Shown: positions 28,899 through 38,513, numbered from the stretch's first letter. The stretch is DNA of 64,000 nucleotides from Nostoc sp. MG11 (GCF_014904695.1 NZ_JACXXN010000001.1:546500-610499), one strand, 5' to 3'. The notes: generated from the letters alone by a model not told the origin. Numbers and translations are program-made.

Positions 28899-28954
28899 GT
28901 CAATGGTCAATGGTCAATAGTCAATAGTCAAGGGTCTAGGGTCTAGAGTCTAGG
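28899..28954. repeat. heptanucleotide tandem repeat (STRR), eight units
   Basis: Eight heptamers: GTCAATG twice, GTCAATA twice, GTCAAGG, then GTCTAGG, GTCTAGA and GTCTAGG. It lies between the starts of purM and its upstream neighbour, where the purM promoter must be. The gradual change of the unit suggests stepwise slippage. Confidence 0.85.
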
Positions 28955-28991
28955 GTTAAAATTGGATAATAGACTGCTGACTCTTGACTTA

Positions 28992-29198
28992 CTAAAATAC
29001 TTCATCTTCAATACCTCGCCACCATTCACCCAAATTCATCAAGTCTTGGTAAATATCTTCTAATTCTTCGGCATAGATATCTTCTGATAAGGAGGCTCGA
29101 CGCTCTTGCAGTTTCTTAAGGCGTAGTTGCACTAATAGCCAAGGCTTGGAGATACTATTTGTTGCTTCGATGTATTGCGCTAGTTCTTCGCTATCCAT
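28992..29198 (-). CDS. small conserved acidic protein of unknown function
   Basis: 68 residues: MDSEELAQYIEATNSISKPW, then LLVQLRLKKLQERRASLSED, then IYAEELEDIYQDLMNL and GEWWRGIEDEVF. It is all-helical in character, without membrane segment or signal peptide. I remember similar short proteins in other cyanobacteria but no function. Same strand as purM, about 100 bases upstream of it. Confidence 0.65.
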   Translation of the reverse strand: MDSEELAQYIEATNSISKPWLLVQLRLKKLQERRASLSEDIYAEELEDIYQDLMNLGEWWRGIEDEVF

Positions 29199-29351
29199 AT
29201 ATTTTATTTTTTGCTTTTAATGCTCAGCTAATCAAAAACAGCCACGATACTAGTCGTGACTGCTGGCAACATTGATAAATTAACTAATTGTTTACGCTTT
29301 ATTAAGCTTAGTAAAAGCCACTGTTACAACCAGTTTACAACTGGTTGCCAA

Positions 29352-29954
29352 TTAAGCTTTGGCTAAATTTTCAGCAGCGAAGTCCCAGTTTACCAACTGA
29401 TCTAAGAAATTCTTGATAAACGCTGGACGAGCATTTCTGTAGTCAATGTAGTAAGCATGTTCCCAAACGTCTAATGTTAGGAGTGCCTTTTTGCCATGAG
29501 CTAGGGGATTTTCGGCGTTCGGTGTCTTAATCACTTTCAGAGTACCGCCATCATCAATCAACCAAGCCCATCCACTACCAAACTGAGTTGCAGCAGCGTT
29601 AGAGAACTCTTCCTTGAATTTATCGAAGCTACCAAAGTCTTTATTAATCTTGGCTGCGAGATCACCTGTGGGTGCGCCACCACCGGAAGGCTTCAAGGAG
29701 TTCCAAAAGAAGGTGTGGTTCCAAACTTGAGCCGCGTTGTTGAAGATTCCCGCTTTAGAGGAGTCTTTGAAGGAAGTTTGAATTACTTCTTCTAGAGACT
29801 TATCAGCAAGTTCCGTACCTTCAGTTAACTTGTTCAGGTTGTCTACATAAGCTTTATGATGCTTGCCATAGTGATACTCGAAAGTCTCACCTTTCATGCC
29901 ATACGGCTCTAAAGCATTAAAGTCGAAGGGTAGGGGGGGCTGTTTAAATGCCAT
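29352..29954 (-). CDS. sodB: iron superoxide dismutase
   Basis: 200 residues. It converts superoxide to oxygen and hydrogen peroxide in the cytoplasm. Metal ligands are visible as His28 (FEYHYGKHH), His80 (AQVWNHTFFW), Asp162 and His166 (LDVWEHAYYIDY). The WNHTFFW context and the lack of a signal peptide fit the FeSOD type. A GGATTT region lies near the ATG but no strong ribosome binding site. An upstream hairpin at 30034-30068 falls in its probable leader. Confidence 0.95.
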   Translation of the reverse strand: MAFKQPPLPFDFNALEPYGMKGETFEYHYGKHHKAYVDNLNKLTEGTELADKSLEEVIQTSFKDSSKAGIFNNAAQVWNHTFFWNSLKPSGGGAPTGDLAAKINKDFGSFDKFKEEFSNAAATQFGSGWAWLIDDGGTLKVIKTPNAENPLAHGKKALLTLDVWEHAYYIDYRNARPAFIKNFLDQLVNWDFAAENLAKA

Positions 29955-30033
29955 TTTGTGAAATCCTCTCTTTACTGTTTTCCAGTTTAAAGCTATTACA
30001 AAAGCTTAGGAAATTGCAGGTTTAGTGTTCGGA

Positions 30034-30068
30034 AGTTTCATATCCTTAAAATGCAAGGATATAAAACT
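30034..30068 (-). promoter_or_regulatory. hairpin in the sodB upstream region
   Basis: AGTTTCATATCCTT (30034-30047) and AAGGATATAAAACT (30055-30068) pair in 13 of 14 positions around a 7-base loop. It ends 80 bases before the sodB ATG, where a 5' leader or an operator would lie. There is no T-run on the sodB strand. Confidence 0.4.
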
Positions 30069-30644
30069 TAACATCGTCATTCTACTACCAAAGTGAAGAT
30101 TAAAACAAAGTACTTTGGCAATAAGTCAAATCCCTTGGGATTGATGATTATAAATAAAAACAACTAATACTTTAGAGATTGAGTCCAATAATCAATTAGC
30201 ATTTAACGATTCAGAGTATATCGTCCTCAAACTCATAAACTAAATTACATGGCTCTTTTTAATCATCCTTTAACAAGGGGGGATTATGGTGGTAGTCCAT
30301 GCTGGTAGATTTTAGCTTGTATGGCAGATGCGGACACATGGGAAGCTAAATCAATCTACTAAGTACATGTTTTCACACTTGTAAACAACTGGCATTCGGA
30401 CAACCACACGATTTATCAATGCGGATTTGTACTTTGATTTACACCAATTTATCTAGCTGATTATATAGCTTTAGGACTTCCATCTTTAGTGGTATTTAAA
30501 TGGAATGTTTAAATAGGTCTTTAGTCAGATGTATTAAGACTTAAATTATTCTATTTTTATTAAAATGCGGCATTTAAAAACAAACAGAAAATAGCTAATT
30601 GCAAAAATAGCGCATACTGTCCTTGAATGCTCTATTTTATAGAT

Positions 30645-30667
30645 GGTGAGTGATTTGCTCACTCACC
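30645..30667 (-). terminator. possible terminator of panC-cmk
   Basis: GGTGAGTGA and TCACTCACC form a perfect 9-bp stem around TTTGC, 46 bases after the stop codon. No T-run follows on the minus strand (ATCTATAAAAT), so it may instead protect the transcript end. Confidence 0.4.
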
Positions 30668-30712
30668 ACCCTGTTTTCCTGAAAAGTTAATAGCAAATCG
30701 CAGTTATTACCA

Positions 30713-32311
30713 CTAAGATAAGCGTTCGTGGTAGTAGTTAATAATTTGTGCGGTGACTTCGGACACGTTCAAACCATCGGTTTTGAGTTCAATGGCATCG
30801 GCTGCTTTTTGCAAGGGTGAAACTTTGCGAGTACTATCTTTCCAGTCACGTTCAGCGATGTCCTGCTCTAGCTGTTCTAAACTGACATTGGGTTGACCTT
30901 GTTTATTAAAGTCTTGCTTGCGGCGGCGTGCGCGTTCACTAACAGAAGCGGTTAAGAAGATTTTCAGTTCGGCATCGGGGAACACGTGAGTACCTATGTC
31001 TCGTCCTTCGGCAACCAAACCACCTTTTTTACCCCAGTTATGTTGTTGTGTAACGAGTGCTTGACGTACAGCATTTTGTGCTGATACTGCGGATACATTG
31101 GATGTCACCTCAATACTGCGAATTGCTTGCGTAACATCAATATTATTAATCCAAACCCGCACCGGAGATTGTAAATCCTCGCTCGGAATCAGTTGAATTT
31201 CACATTGATTGGCTAATTCAGCGATCGCACACTCATCATCAATGGCAATACCCTTTTGTAACACCAGCCAGGTGATAGCGCGGTACATTGCTCCTGAATC
31301 TAGGTACACTAGACCTAGCTCCGTTGCCACTTGACGAGCCACCGTAGATTTTCCCGCACCAGCTGGGCCATCAATAGCGATGATGGGCTGGCGATCGCAC
31401 AAGATGGTATTGTCAATCAAACGTGTAGAACCAAGACGAGCTGCGATCGCCAGCATTCCTTCCTCCTCAATTTTTTCTAAAGTCATCAACGTAGTCGGTT
31501 CAACCAATTCAATATATTCCACGAAGACCTTGCTGACCATTGCTACTTCTTGCTGTACCATTGCTATCAACTTGCTGCTATTGCGATCGCCTGCCTTGAA
31601 TGCCGCTTCAGCTCGTTGCAAACCGCGATATAACACCGCCGCCTGCTCTTTTTCTGTTGCAGTCAAATATTGATTGCGAGAGCTTAAGGCCAGACCCGAC
31701 GCTTCTCGCACCGTTGGACAACCAACAATCTCTACTGGCAAATTTAAATCAGCCACAAGCCGTTTAATAATTGCCAATTGCTGACCATCCTTTTGACCAA
31801 AATAGACTCGGTCAGGCTGTACCAAGTTGAAAAGTTTGGTCACAATCGTAGCGACACCCTGAAAGTGACCTAGCCGAGAACGACCACACAAGCTTGTTAT
31901 CATAGCAGATGGGGGGATAACTTGTGTAACCTCTGATTCTTGTATACTCTTCTGGGGAACTACCATTTCTTCCGGAGTAGGTGCAAAAATTGCATTTACC
32001 CCAGCTTGTTCACAAAGTTGTCGATCTTGCTCTAAAGTGCGGGGATAGCGTTGATAGTCCTCGTTGGGAGCGAATTGCAGGGGATTGACAAAAATACTGA
32101 CAATCACCGTAGAATTTTCTTGCCGCGCCCGTTGAATCAAGCTTAAATGACCTTGATGCAAATTTCCCATCGTCGGCACCAGACCAACTGCCGTCTGTTG
32201 GCGGCTACTCACCTCATCTAGCACCAGATCGTCTGGCACAGTCAGCTTGTTTTCTAAGCAGTGTTTAGTTAAATAGCAGCGTAAAGCTGCGACTGTTGTC
32301 AGCAGGCGCAC
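30713..32311 (-). CDS. panC/cmk: bifunctional pantothenate synthetase/cytidylate kinase
   Basis: 532 residues, a fusion typical of cyanobacteria. Residues 1-300 are PanC (VGLVPTMGNLHQGHLSLIQRA, SIFVNPLQF, DRVYFGQKDGQQLAIIKRL, LSSRNQYLT), which joins pantoate and beta-alanine using ATP. Residues from about 308 are CMP kinase (IIAIDGPAGAGKSTVARQVA, YLDSGAMYRAITWLVLQ, GRDIGTHVFPDAELKIFLTAS, RARRRKQD), which makes CDP. The N-terminus has a short extra loop (VLDEVSSRQQTA) between the first strand and the HIGH-like motif. Cytoplasmic. The gene stands alone. Confidence 0.96.
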   Translation of the reverse strand: MRLLTTVAALRCYLTKHCLENKLTVPDDLVLDEVSSRQQTAVGLVPTMGNLHQGHLSLIQRARQENSTVIVSIFVNPLQFAPNEDYQRYPRTLEQDRQLCEQAGVNAIFAPTPEEMVVPQKSIQESEVTQVIPPSAMITSLCGRSRLGHFQGVATIVTKLFNLVQPDRVYFGQKDGQQLAIIKRLVADLNLPVEIVGCPTVREASGLALSSRNQYLTATEKEQAAVLYRGLQRAEAAFKAGDRNSSKLIAMVQQEVAMVSKVFVEYIELVEPTTLMTLEKIEEEGMLAIAARLGSTRLIDNTILCDRQPIIAIDGPAGAGKSTVARQVATELGLVYLDSGAMYRAITWLVLQKGIAIDDECAIAELANQCEIQLIPSEDLQSPVRVWINNIDVTQAIRSIEVTSNVSAVSAQNAVRQALVTQQHNWGKKGGLVAEGRDIGTHVFPDAELKIFLTASVSERARRRKQDFNKQGQPNVSLEQLEQDIAERDWKDSTRKVSPLQKAADAIELKTDGLNVSEVTAQIINYYHERLS

Positions 32312-32514
32312 AAAATACCCCTAGTTCTTCTTGAGCCTCTTCCCAGTTAGTTTATATCTGAAATGGGGGAAAGAGATGTTTGAACTAGGGGAATTAAGTG
32401 ATTGGGGATTGGGGATTAGTAAACAGACAAGGTAGAGAGGGGAGTAAGGGAGGTAGGGGAAGAAAGACTAACTAATGCCCCAGTACCCAGTCCCCAGTCC
32501 CTAGTCCCGAATAA

Positions 32515-33600
32515 TTATCTTCCCAAGACTTCAATTTGCACTGGTGCTACACCACTGCCCATCATTCCCAAAATCCGAGCTGCACCAGTAGATACGTCAA
32601 TGATGCGCCCTCGAATGTATGGGCCTCGGTCATTAATCCGCAACACTACAGAACGACCATTGCGGGTGTTGGTAACACGGACTTTTGTGCCAAAAGGTAA
32701 GCTACGATGGGCAGCAGTCATTCCTTCTGGATTGAATCTCTGACCACTAGCAGTTTTATTACCAGAACCATCGTAGCCGTAAAAGGAAGCCATGCCCCGG
32801 AAGTTCATTCGCACTCTTCCAACGGCAATCTCTTGTGGGAATTTTGGTATTGATGGTAGGCGTACTGGTAAGTTAGCAACTGCACTTAAGGGAGATGCAT
32901 TGCCTAGGAGTCTCCGCATCCGGTTTGTGGCTTGCAATGCATCTTGTGCTAGATCCTTGGTGGTGGTGGTATTTGCGAGTCGCGTATCTTCGTTGATTTC
33001 CACCAATTTTTCGCTGTTGATTTTGATCGTGTAGCGATCGCCAGCCTGCTGTTGAACAGAGGTATTCTTGTTCTGAGCTTGATTAGTGGTCGATTTGTCC
33101 CCTGTCCAACTTACAGTAATTTTACTCGCGTCTACATTGTCCCTGGCCAGATCGTTAATTTTAGCTGCTAGTACACCTGCTCTCTGAACCGGGTCATTGT
33201 CAACACTCGCAATATTCCCAATATTCATCGCCTGTGATGAGTTGCTAGCAATAAGGGCGTACGATTGTACGCCCCCAGTATTTCCAACTTCACCAACTTT
33301 TTTAGTTTCACTACTTGTATCTGGTGCAGAACCTAAAAAGGTTAGAACGGGAATATTTTTGATAAAAAGGGTTGCCGCCTTACGTTCTCCAATGTTGTGA
33401 GGATGAATTTCTGTAATCACAGCATCCGAGGTAGGTTTCCCTGCTGATGATTGGTACTCTCCCACTTTGACCACATCAGTGGCAGGTAATTTCTGAGAAG
33501 CTTGCGTAGTTACCTTGGTGGTTTCAGTGCAACCGACTGAGGGTATTCCCAAAACAGCCAGAGACAGGGCGACAATAGTCCACAAATATCTTTGATTCAT
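32515..33600 (-). CDS. RlpA-like septal-ring lipoprotein (double-psi beta-barrel)
   Basis: 361 residues. The signal peptide MNQRYLWTIVALSLAVLG ends in a lipobox PSVGC (Cys24). A long, poorly conserved middle region follows, with LTFLGSAPDTSS and IKINSEKLVEINEDTRLANT. The C-terminal 95 residues are the RlpA DPBB domain: GMASFYGYDGSGNKTASGQR, FNPEGMTAAHRSLPFGTKV, LRINDRGPYIRGRIIDVS. RlpA proteins cut glycan strands lacking stem peptides, or bind them at the septum. Outer-membrane or periplasmic. The SPOR domain of the E. coli form is absent. Confidence 0.85.
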   Translation of the reverse strand: MNQRYLWTIVALSLAVLGIPSVGCTETTKVTTQASQKLPATDVVKVGEYQSSAGKPTSDAVITEIHPHNIGERKAATLFIKNIPVLTFLGSAPDTSSETKKVGEVGNTGGVQSYALIASNSSQAMNIGNIASVDNDPVQRAGVLAAKINDLARDNVDASKITVSWTGDKSTTNQAQNKNTSVQQQAGDRYTIKINSEKLVEINEDTRLANTTTTKDLAQDALQATNRMRRLLGNASPLSAVANLPVRLPSIPKFPQEIAVGRVRMNFRGMASFYGYDGSGNKTASGQRFNPEGMTAAHRSLPFGTKVRVTNTRNGRSVVLRINDRGPYIRGRIIDVSTGAARILGMMGSGVAPVQIEVLGR

Positions 33601-34388
33601 GCGTCCGTTTTTTAAAGCGACTGTAGAGCTGAAGTTTTATAATTCGTGAGATTTTTCACCAGTGAGAGTGATTTTTTCCCTTAAAACTCGAACTCGTTCC
33701 GTTTTCACTTTTTGTTTATAACTGCAACAGACTAACACGAACCTTTTGGCTTGGGGATCAGGGTTTTAGCGTAAGTATTGGTAACTTTACCAAAATTAAA
33801 TTGCGATCGCAAGGGTCAAACCTTTCCCAAGTGCGGATTTTAGCTATGTAACGTTTTTTTCGACAAGTCGAAAAAATCTTTTCAAAACTTAATATTTGTT
33901 GTACATAAAACTCATGTGGCCTTGTCCACAAATATCTACAAGGCTCTCCACTACGTATGTATTCTAAATAACATGGAATTTTTACTATTCACCTTATAAA
34001 GTTAATCTGATTTTTTTGAAAAGACATCGGAATAAATACCCAAAATTATTTATTTCATGAAATCTTCACATTAACCTATAAATAAGGCATTACAAGATTT
34101 ACATATAAGGTAATTAGAAAAATTAGCTGGAGTTTACTCTCTTTTTTTAAGTTTTATCTAGCCACGTTAACCATAGGTTGCATCCTCAGTGTTCGTAGCA
34201 AACTTAGCAATATATATAACTTCGCCTTTAAGTATTGCTGAGTATAAAAAATAGTCAACACTTATTTTCACCATCAGAGTAAAAACATGAGAAAAAATTA
34301 GAAAAGTTTCATGGACGCTTGTGGATTGATTTTATGGCGTATCAAAAAATACAAGCATTGTTATTCGCTCGCAGTAGTGGGTTAAAGT
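33601..34388. other. 788-base divergent intergenic region
   Basis: Lies between the divergent RlpA-like and glutaminase genes. AT-rich. A perfect symmetric hairpin at 33855-33876 (TTTTTTCGAC / GTCGAAAAAA around AA) is a possible bidirectional terminator. No protein gene was seen; a small RNA ending there is possible. Confidence 0.45.
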
Positions 34389-35375
34389 ATGATTTATTTA
34401 GAGCAAGCTGTTAGCTTCATGGCACAAGGAGATTTAGAAATAGTTTTACTAGATATTCTTAAAGAGTTGCATTCCAAATACAAATCATTGCAAGAGGGTG
34501 TAGTAGCAAACTACATTCCTGAACTAGCAAAAGTAAACCCTGAATTATTTAGCATCTGTATTGTTACCGTAGATGGTCAGGTTTACGAAATCGGGGATTA
34601 CGAACAGCTCTTTACCATTCAGTCAATTTCCAAGGTGTTTGCGTATGGACTTGCCTTAGAAGATCATGGACAGGTTGAGGTTTTGAAGAGAGTTGGCGTA
34701 GAACCAACGGGAGAAGCATTCAACGCGATTATTCTTGATGAGCAATCGAAGCGACCTTATAATCCAATGGTAAACGCAGGAGCGATCGCTACTACCAGCT
34801 TAATCAAGGGGTCTGGTGCAACAGAACGCCTCAACCGGATGCTGGATATGTTTCAGCGATACATTGGCCGCGATGTATTCGTTGATATCTCAGTTTTTAC
34901 CTCAGAACGCAGTACAGGACATCGCAACCGAGCAATGGCCCACCTGATGCTCAACTTTGGCATGATTGACCGAAATATTGAAGAAGCGCTGGATTTATAT
35001 TTCCAACAGTGTGCTGTGATGGTAAATTGCCACGACTTAGCTGTAATGGCGGCTACCCTTGCTAACAGAGGTATTAACCCCATCACCAAAAAACAGGCAG
35101 TAGATAAACGTTACATCAAAGATATTCTCAGTGTTATGTACACCTGTGGGATGTACAACTTTGCTGGTGAGTGGGCTTACAAAATTGGTATTCCAGCAAA
35201 AAGTGGTATTTGTGGTGGGATTATAGCTGTTGTACCCCATAAAATGGGGATTGGGGTGTTTTCACCGCCGCTAGATGCGCGTGGTAACAGTGTGCGGGGA
35301 GTAAAAGTATGTGAAGAACTTTCCCAACAATTAGGTTTACATCTATTTGAATGTTCAGGTCAAGACTGGAAATAG
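34389..35375 (+). CDS. glsA: glutaminase
   Basis: 328 residues, beta-lactamase-like serine glutaminase, which hydrolyses glutamine to glutamate and ammonia. Motifs: [10 protein letters not shown] containing the SxxK pair (Ser79, Lys82), [52 protein letters not shown], and [12 protein letters not shown] with the third catalytic box. The family usually has about 305-310 residues, so ATG 34419 (MAQGDLE) is the better fit to family length; ATG 34389 is kept as the longest frame. Cytoplasmic. No NtcA-type site (GTA-N8-TAC) could be recognised upstream. Confidence 0.95.
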   Translation: MIYLEQAVSFMAQGDLEIVLLDILKELHSKYKSLQEGVVANYIPELAKVNPELFSICIVTVDGQVYEIGDYEQLFTIQSISKVFAYGLALEDHGQVEVLKRVGVEPTGEAFNAIILDEQSKRPYNPMVNAGAIATTSLIKGSGATERLNRMLDMFQRYIGRDVFVDISVFTSERSTGHRNRAMAHLMLNFGMIDRNIEEALDLYFQQCAVMVNCHDLAVMAATLANRGINPITKKQAVDKRYIKDILSVMYTCGMYNFAGEWAYKIGIPAKSGICGGIIAVVPHKMGIGVFSPPLDARGNSVRGVKVCEELSQQLGLHLFECSGQDWK

Positions 35376-35484
35376 AGATAAAAACTGTTTTAACTGACAA
35401 CTTGCCCCATTCTTGATATCCCTTAGCTGAGCGTCTAAATATTATGATTCAATATTCACTATTAACAATTATTTGTATAAACAA

Positions 35485-35515
35485 GATTCCCGACTTCTTG
35501 AAGAAGTCGGGAATC
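35485..35515. repeat. perfect palindrome, possible bidirectional terminator
   Basis: GATTCCCGACTTCTT and its complement flank one G (15-bp arms). It lies between glsA and the next gene on the same strand. A decayed copy is visible at about 43363-43394, so this is a dispersed repeat rather than a gene-specific signal. Confidence 0.65.
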
Positions 35516-35537
35516 TGAACCGAAATAAAAGGCTGGG

Positions 35538-36260
35538 ATGATACAACCCCAAGAACAAAATAGTATCACTTACTCACGCGTCATACACCTGAGTCATACA
35601 ATTGACAAGGATATTCCTCAATGGCCTGGCGACCCCCCAGTAGAATTTGCCACTGTTGCAAAACTCCAAAAGGATGGCTATTACCTGCGGCGTTTCTCCT
35701 TGGGAGAACATAGCGCCACTCATATAAATGCCCCTAACAGTTTTCACAGCTTAGGTGTAGGAATTGACCAATATCCAGCCCAATCATTGGTTATACCTGC
35801 GGTAGTTATAGATATCCGCCAAGCTGCGATAGTTAATCCTGATTATGCCCTGACTATTGCCGATGTCCTAGTTTGGGAGGAGCAATATGGTGAAATTCCT
35901 GCTGGTAATGCAGTACTACTTTATACAGGTTGGCAAGAAAAGTGGTTTGATAAAAATGCCTTCTTCAGCCAAGATGCTGAAGGAATTATGCATTTTCCAG
36001 GGTTTAGTAGCGATGCAACTCGGTTTTTGCTTAACGAACGGCAAATTTCTGGAGTTGGAATTGATACTCATGGTGTAGACCCCGGAAAGGATAATAGTTT
36101 TATTACTAATCGCTTGGTGTTAGAACAACCGCGCATTGTGTTGGAAAATCTCACCAATTTAGATCAACTACCACCTAAAGGTACTACCTTAGTAATCGGG
36201 GTTCTGAGGTTACAAAATGGTTCGGGTTCTCCTGCGGGAGTATTAGCCTTAGTGCCTTGA
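35538..36260 (+). CDS. cyclase-family metal-dependent hydrolase (kynurenine formamidase-like)
   Basis: 240 residues. The N-terminus VIHLSHTIDKDIPQWPGDPP and the metal-binding box GEHSATHINAPNSFH (near residue 58) define the cyclase/KynB family (PF04199); GVGIDTHGVDPG and LENLTNLDQLP near the end also fit. Members hydrolyse formamide, isatin or polyketide rings; no tryptophan-catabolic gene lies nearby, so the substrate is open. No signal peptide. An aldehyde dehydrogenase follows 138 bases later on the same strand and may be functionally linked. Confidence 0.85.
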   Translation: MIQPQEQNSITYSRVIHLSHTIDKDIPQWPGDPPVEFATVAKLQKDGYYLRRFSLGEHSATHINAPNSFHSLGVGIDQYPAQSLVIPAVVIDIRQAAIVNPDYALTIADVLVWEEQYGEIPAGNAVLLYTGWQEKWFDKNAFFSQDAEGIMHFPGFSSDATRFLLNERQISGVGIDTHGVDPGKDNSFITNRLVLEQPRIVLENLTNLDQLPPKGTTLVIGVLRLQNGSGSPAGVLALVP

Positions 36261-36375
36261 TTTATATATGGCAGCTATCATTTAGGTAAGATACAACGCA
36301 ACCTACTGTGACAGTATATGGTCTACTTAATACCTATCAGGTTGTTGCCTTATGGGGCGGTAGTAGTGATGCACT

Positions 36376-36397
36376 AATCTCTATTAGGGATTGAAAT
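36376..36397 (+). repeat. solitary CRISPR half-repeat before the aldehyde dehydrogenase start
   Basis: AATCTCTATTAGGG, then ATTGAAAT, matches the last 22 bases of the array repeat at 20 positions. Both changes are C to T. The first turns one C-G pair of the stem into a U-G wobble, so the hairpin survives in RNA. Its AGGGA (36386-36390) sits seven bases before the ATG at 36398 and is the only visible ribosome binding site. Confidence 0.75.
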
Positions 36398-37894
36398 ATG
36401 ATAACTCCATTATCTTGCCGCAATTACATTGACGGTCATTGGTTGAATGCTGTAGGGGAAGCAACTCTAGAAAGTCGCAACCCTGCTGACAAGACTGAAG
36501 TCGTTGCCACATTTCCCCGTTCTCAAGCCAATGATATAGATACAGCAGTAGCCGCAGCTCGCAAAGCATACCACAGTTGGCGAAAAGTCCCCGCTCCAGC
36601 GAGAGCAGAATATATTTTTCGTGTCGGAGAAATATTACTCCAGCATAAAGAAGAATTAGCCGAGTTGATTAGTCGAGAAATGGGTAAACCCCTGACAGAA
36701 GCAAGGGGAGATGTGCAAGAAGGTGTTGACTGCGCCTTTTACAGTGCTGGCGAAGGGCGGCGACTATTTGGGCAAACTACACCTTCGGAAATGCCCAACA
36801 AATTTGCGATGACTGTGCGGATGCCTATAGGAGTCTGTGCCTTAATTACACCTTGGAATTTTCCAGTAGCAATTCCTTGCTGGAAAGCTATGCCAGCTTT
36901 GGTGTGTGGCAATACAGTTATCCTCAAACCGGCTGAAGATACCCCCGCCTGTGCAACTAAATTGATTGAAATTTTTGCCCAAGCTGGTTTACCACCTGGA
37001 GTGATTAACTTGGTGCATGGGGTGGGTGAAGAAGCAGGGAAAGCTTTAGTTGAGCATCCCGATGTCAATTTGGTATCGTTTACAGGTTCTTCGGAAACTG
37101 GTGCTTTTGTTGGCGCAACTTGCGGACGCACTCACAAGCATGTCTGCTTGGAAATGGGTGGTAAAAATGCCCAAGTGGTGATGGAAGATGCAGACTTAGA
37201 ACTAGCGTTAGATGGTGCTGTTTGGGGAGCTTTTGGTACAACCGGTCAGCGGTGTACAGCTACTAGTCGTTTGATTTTACATCAGGATATCAAAGAAAAA
37301 TTTACTAACATGCTCCATGAGCGTACTAGTAAGTTACGCCTGGGTGCTGGCACTGACCCTGATACGGATATCGGGCCGATAATTAATGAAAAGCAACTTC
37401 AACAGGTGGGTAGGTATTTAGATATTGCTCGTGAGGAAGGAGCAAAGGTATTAATTGGTGGGGAAATTGCCAATGAAGGGACACTGAAAAACGGTTACTT
37501 TTTTCAACCGACAATTTTGGATGATGTAACTCCAAATATGCGAGTTGCGCGGGAAGAGATATTTGGGCCAGTGGTGGCATTAATTGAGGTTAGCTCTTTT
37601 GATGAAGCGATCGCAATCCTCAACGATAGCAATTACGGTCTTTCTTCCTCAGTTTACACTCGCGATATCAATCGGGCTTTTACTGCTATGCGTGACATTG
37701 AGGCGGGTATCACCTACATTAATGGCCCTACTATCGGTGCTGAGGTACACTTACCCTTTGGTGGCGTGAAACACACTGGTAACGGACACCGCGAAGCTGG
37801 AACTACAGCCTTGGATGTTTTCACTGAATGGAAAAGTGTTTATGTTGACTTTTCTGGAAGTTTGCAGCGTGCCCAGATTGACAATCGTAGTTAA
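36398..37894 (+). CDS. aldehyde dehydrogenase family protein
   Basis: 498 residues, normal length. It oxidises an aldehyde to an acid with NAD(P). Catalytic residues: Asn154 (TPWNFP), Lys177 (VILKPAE), Glu252 (LEMGGKN) and Cys286 ([10 protein letters not shown]). The end, [22 protein letters not shown], is most like semialdehyde dehydrogenases of amino-acid and sugar catabolism (2-aminoadipate or 2-oxoglutarate semialdehyde), but the substrate cannot be fixed. The ribosome binding site is inside a CRISPR-derived fragment. Nearby genes (DUF1338, class III aminotransferase) would fit lysine/aminoadipate breakdown. Cytoplasmic. Confidence 0.88.
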   Translation: MITPLSCRNYIDGHWLNAVGEATLESRNPADKTEVVATFPRSQANDIDTAVAAARKAYHSWRKVPAPARAEYIFRVGEILLQHKEELAELISREMGKPLTEARGDVQEGVDCAFYSAGEGRRLFGQTTPSEMPNKFAMTVRMPIGVCALITPWNFPVAIPCWKAMPALVCGNTVILKPAEDTPACATKLIEIFAQAGLPPGVINLVHGVGEEAGKALVEHPDVNLVSFTGSSETGAFVGATCGRTHKHVCLEMGGKNAQVVMEDADLELALDGAVWGAFGTTGQRCTATSRLILHQDIKEKFTNMLHERTSKLRLGAGTDPDTDIGPIINEKQLQQVGRYLDIAREEGAKVLIGGEIANEGTLKNGYFFQPTILDDVTPNMRVAREEIFGPVVALIEVSSFDEAIAILNDSNYGLSSSVYTRDINRAFTAMRDIEAGITYINGPTIGAEVHLPFGGVKHTGNGHREAGTTALDVFTEWKSVYVDFSGSLQRAQIDNRS

Positions 37895-37945
37895 TAATTT
37901 TTTTCTCCTACTTCTTGTCATGGTGACGCAACTGAGTAGTTGCTT

Positions 37946-37975
37946 GTAGGGTGGGCATTACAATGCCCACCTTAC
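37946..37975. repeat. dispersed palindrome (GTGGGCATT family)
   Basis: GTAGGGTGGGCATT and AATGCCCACCTTAC flank AC; 13 of 14 positions pair. Same family as 17994-18054 and 50440-50467. It lies about 52 bases after the aldehyde dehydrogenase stop and could act in termination. Confidence 0.65.
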
Positions 37976-38121
37976 TGTAGTCTAAACTGCATTAGGTTAG
38001 GGTGGGGAAAAGATAAGATAGAAGAAAACTTACGTCAACGCTAATCAAAAAATTTTGTTGTTATTAGCTTTGATAGATAGTTGATATTGATTACCGCCCA
38101 AATTAAGAGCGGAGGTATGAT

Positions 38122-38487
38122 ATGACAATTACTTTGAATCACACCATAGTGCCTGCATACGATAAGGAAGCATCAGCACGCTTTTTTGCAAAAATTTTTG
38201 GACTCCAGGTTGAGGCTCCCGTAGGTCATTTCGCTGCTGTGCATGTCAATGATAAGCTGACCCTAGACTTTGCCGACAGAGAAGGATTTGAGTCGCATCA
38301 TTATGCATTTCATGTCAGTGATGAAGAGTTTGATGCCATCTTCGCACGAGTCAAAGACGCAGGTCTAGAATATAGTAGCGACCCCATGCATCATAATAAA
38401 GGTCAGCTTAACTATAGAGATGGAGGTCGTGGCTTTTATTTCTACGACCTTGATGGGCATAACTTAGAATTGTTAACTCGTGCGTAG
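38122..38487 (+). CDS. VOC (glyoxalase/dioxygenase-fold) protein
   Basis: 121 residues, a single VOC unit of two beta-alpha-beta-beta-beta modules. It starts LNHTIVPAYDKEASARFFAK, has HHYAFHVSDEEFDAIFARVK in the middle and ends FYFYDLDGHNLELLTRA. His8 in LNHTIV and Glu116 in HNLELL are in the usual metal-ligand positions. Members include glyoxalase I, fosfomycin-resistance enzymes and ring-cleaving dioxygenases; the exact activity is unknown. The start is well supported by GGAGGT nine bases upstream. Likely a single-gene unit. Confidence 0.85.
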   Translation: MTITLNHTIVPAYDKEASARFFAKIFGLQVEAPVGHFAAVHVNDKLTLDFADREGFESHHYAFHVSDEEFDAIFARVKDAGLEYSSDPMHHNKGQLNYRDGGRGFYFYDLDGHNLELLTRA

Positions 38488-38513
38488 ATATTTTGCTCAA
38501 GTTTAATAGTATG

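Larger units (their letters stand above)
29955..30712. other. 758-base intergenic region between sodB and panC-cmk
   Basis: No gene supported. It holds a 14-bp hairpin at 30034-30068 near sodB and a 9-bp hairpin at 30645-30667 near the end of panC-cmk. The rest is AT-rich and unexplained. A small RNA gene cannot be ruled out. Confidence 0.45.

Noticed and set aside
29955..30712. tRNA or known riboswitch in the long gap before sodB
   Set aside because: I looked for cloverleaf-type arms with TTC and CCA-like ends and for riboswitch cores and saw none.
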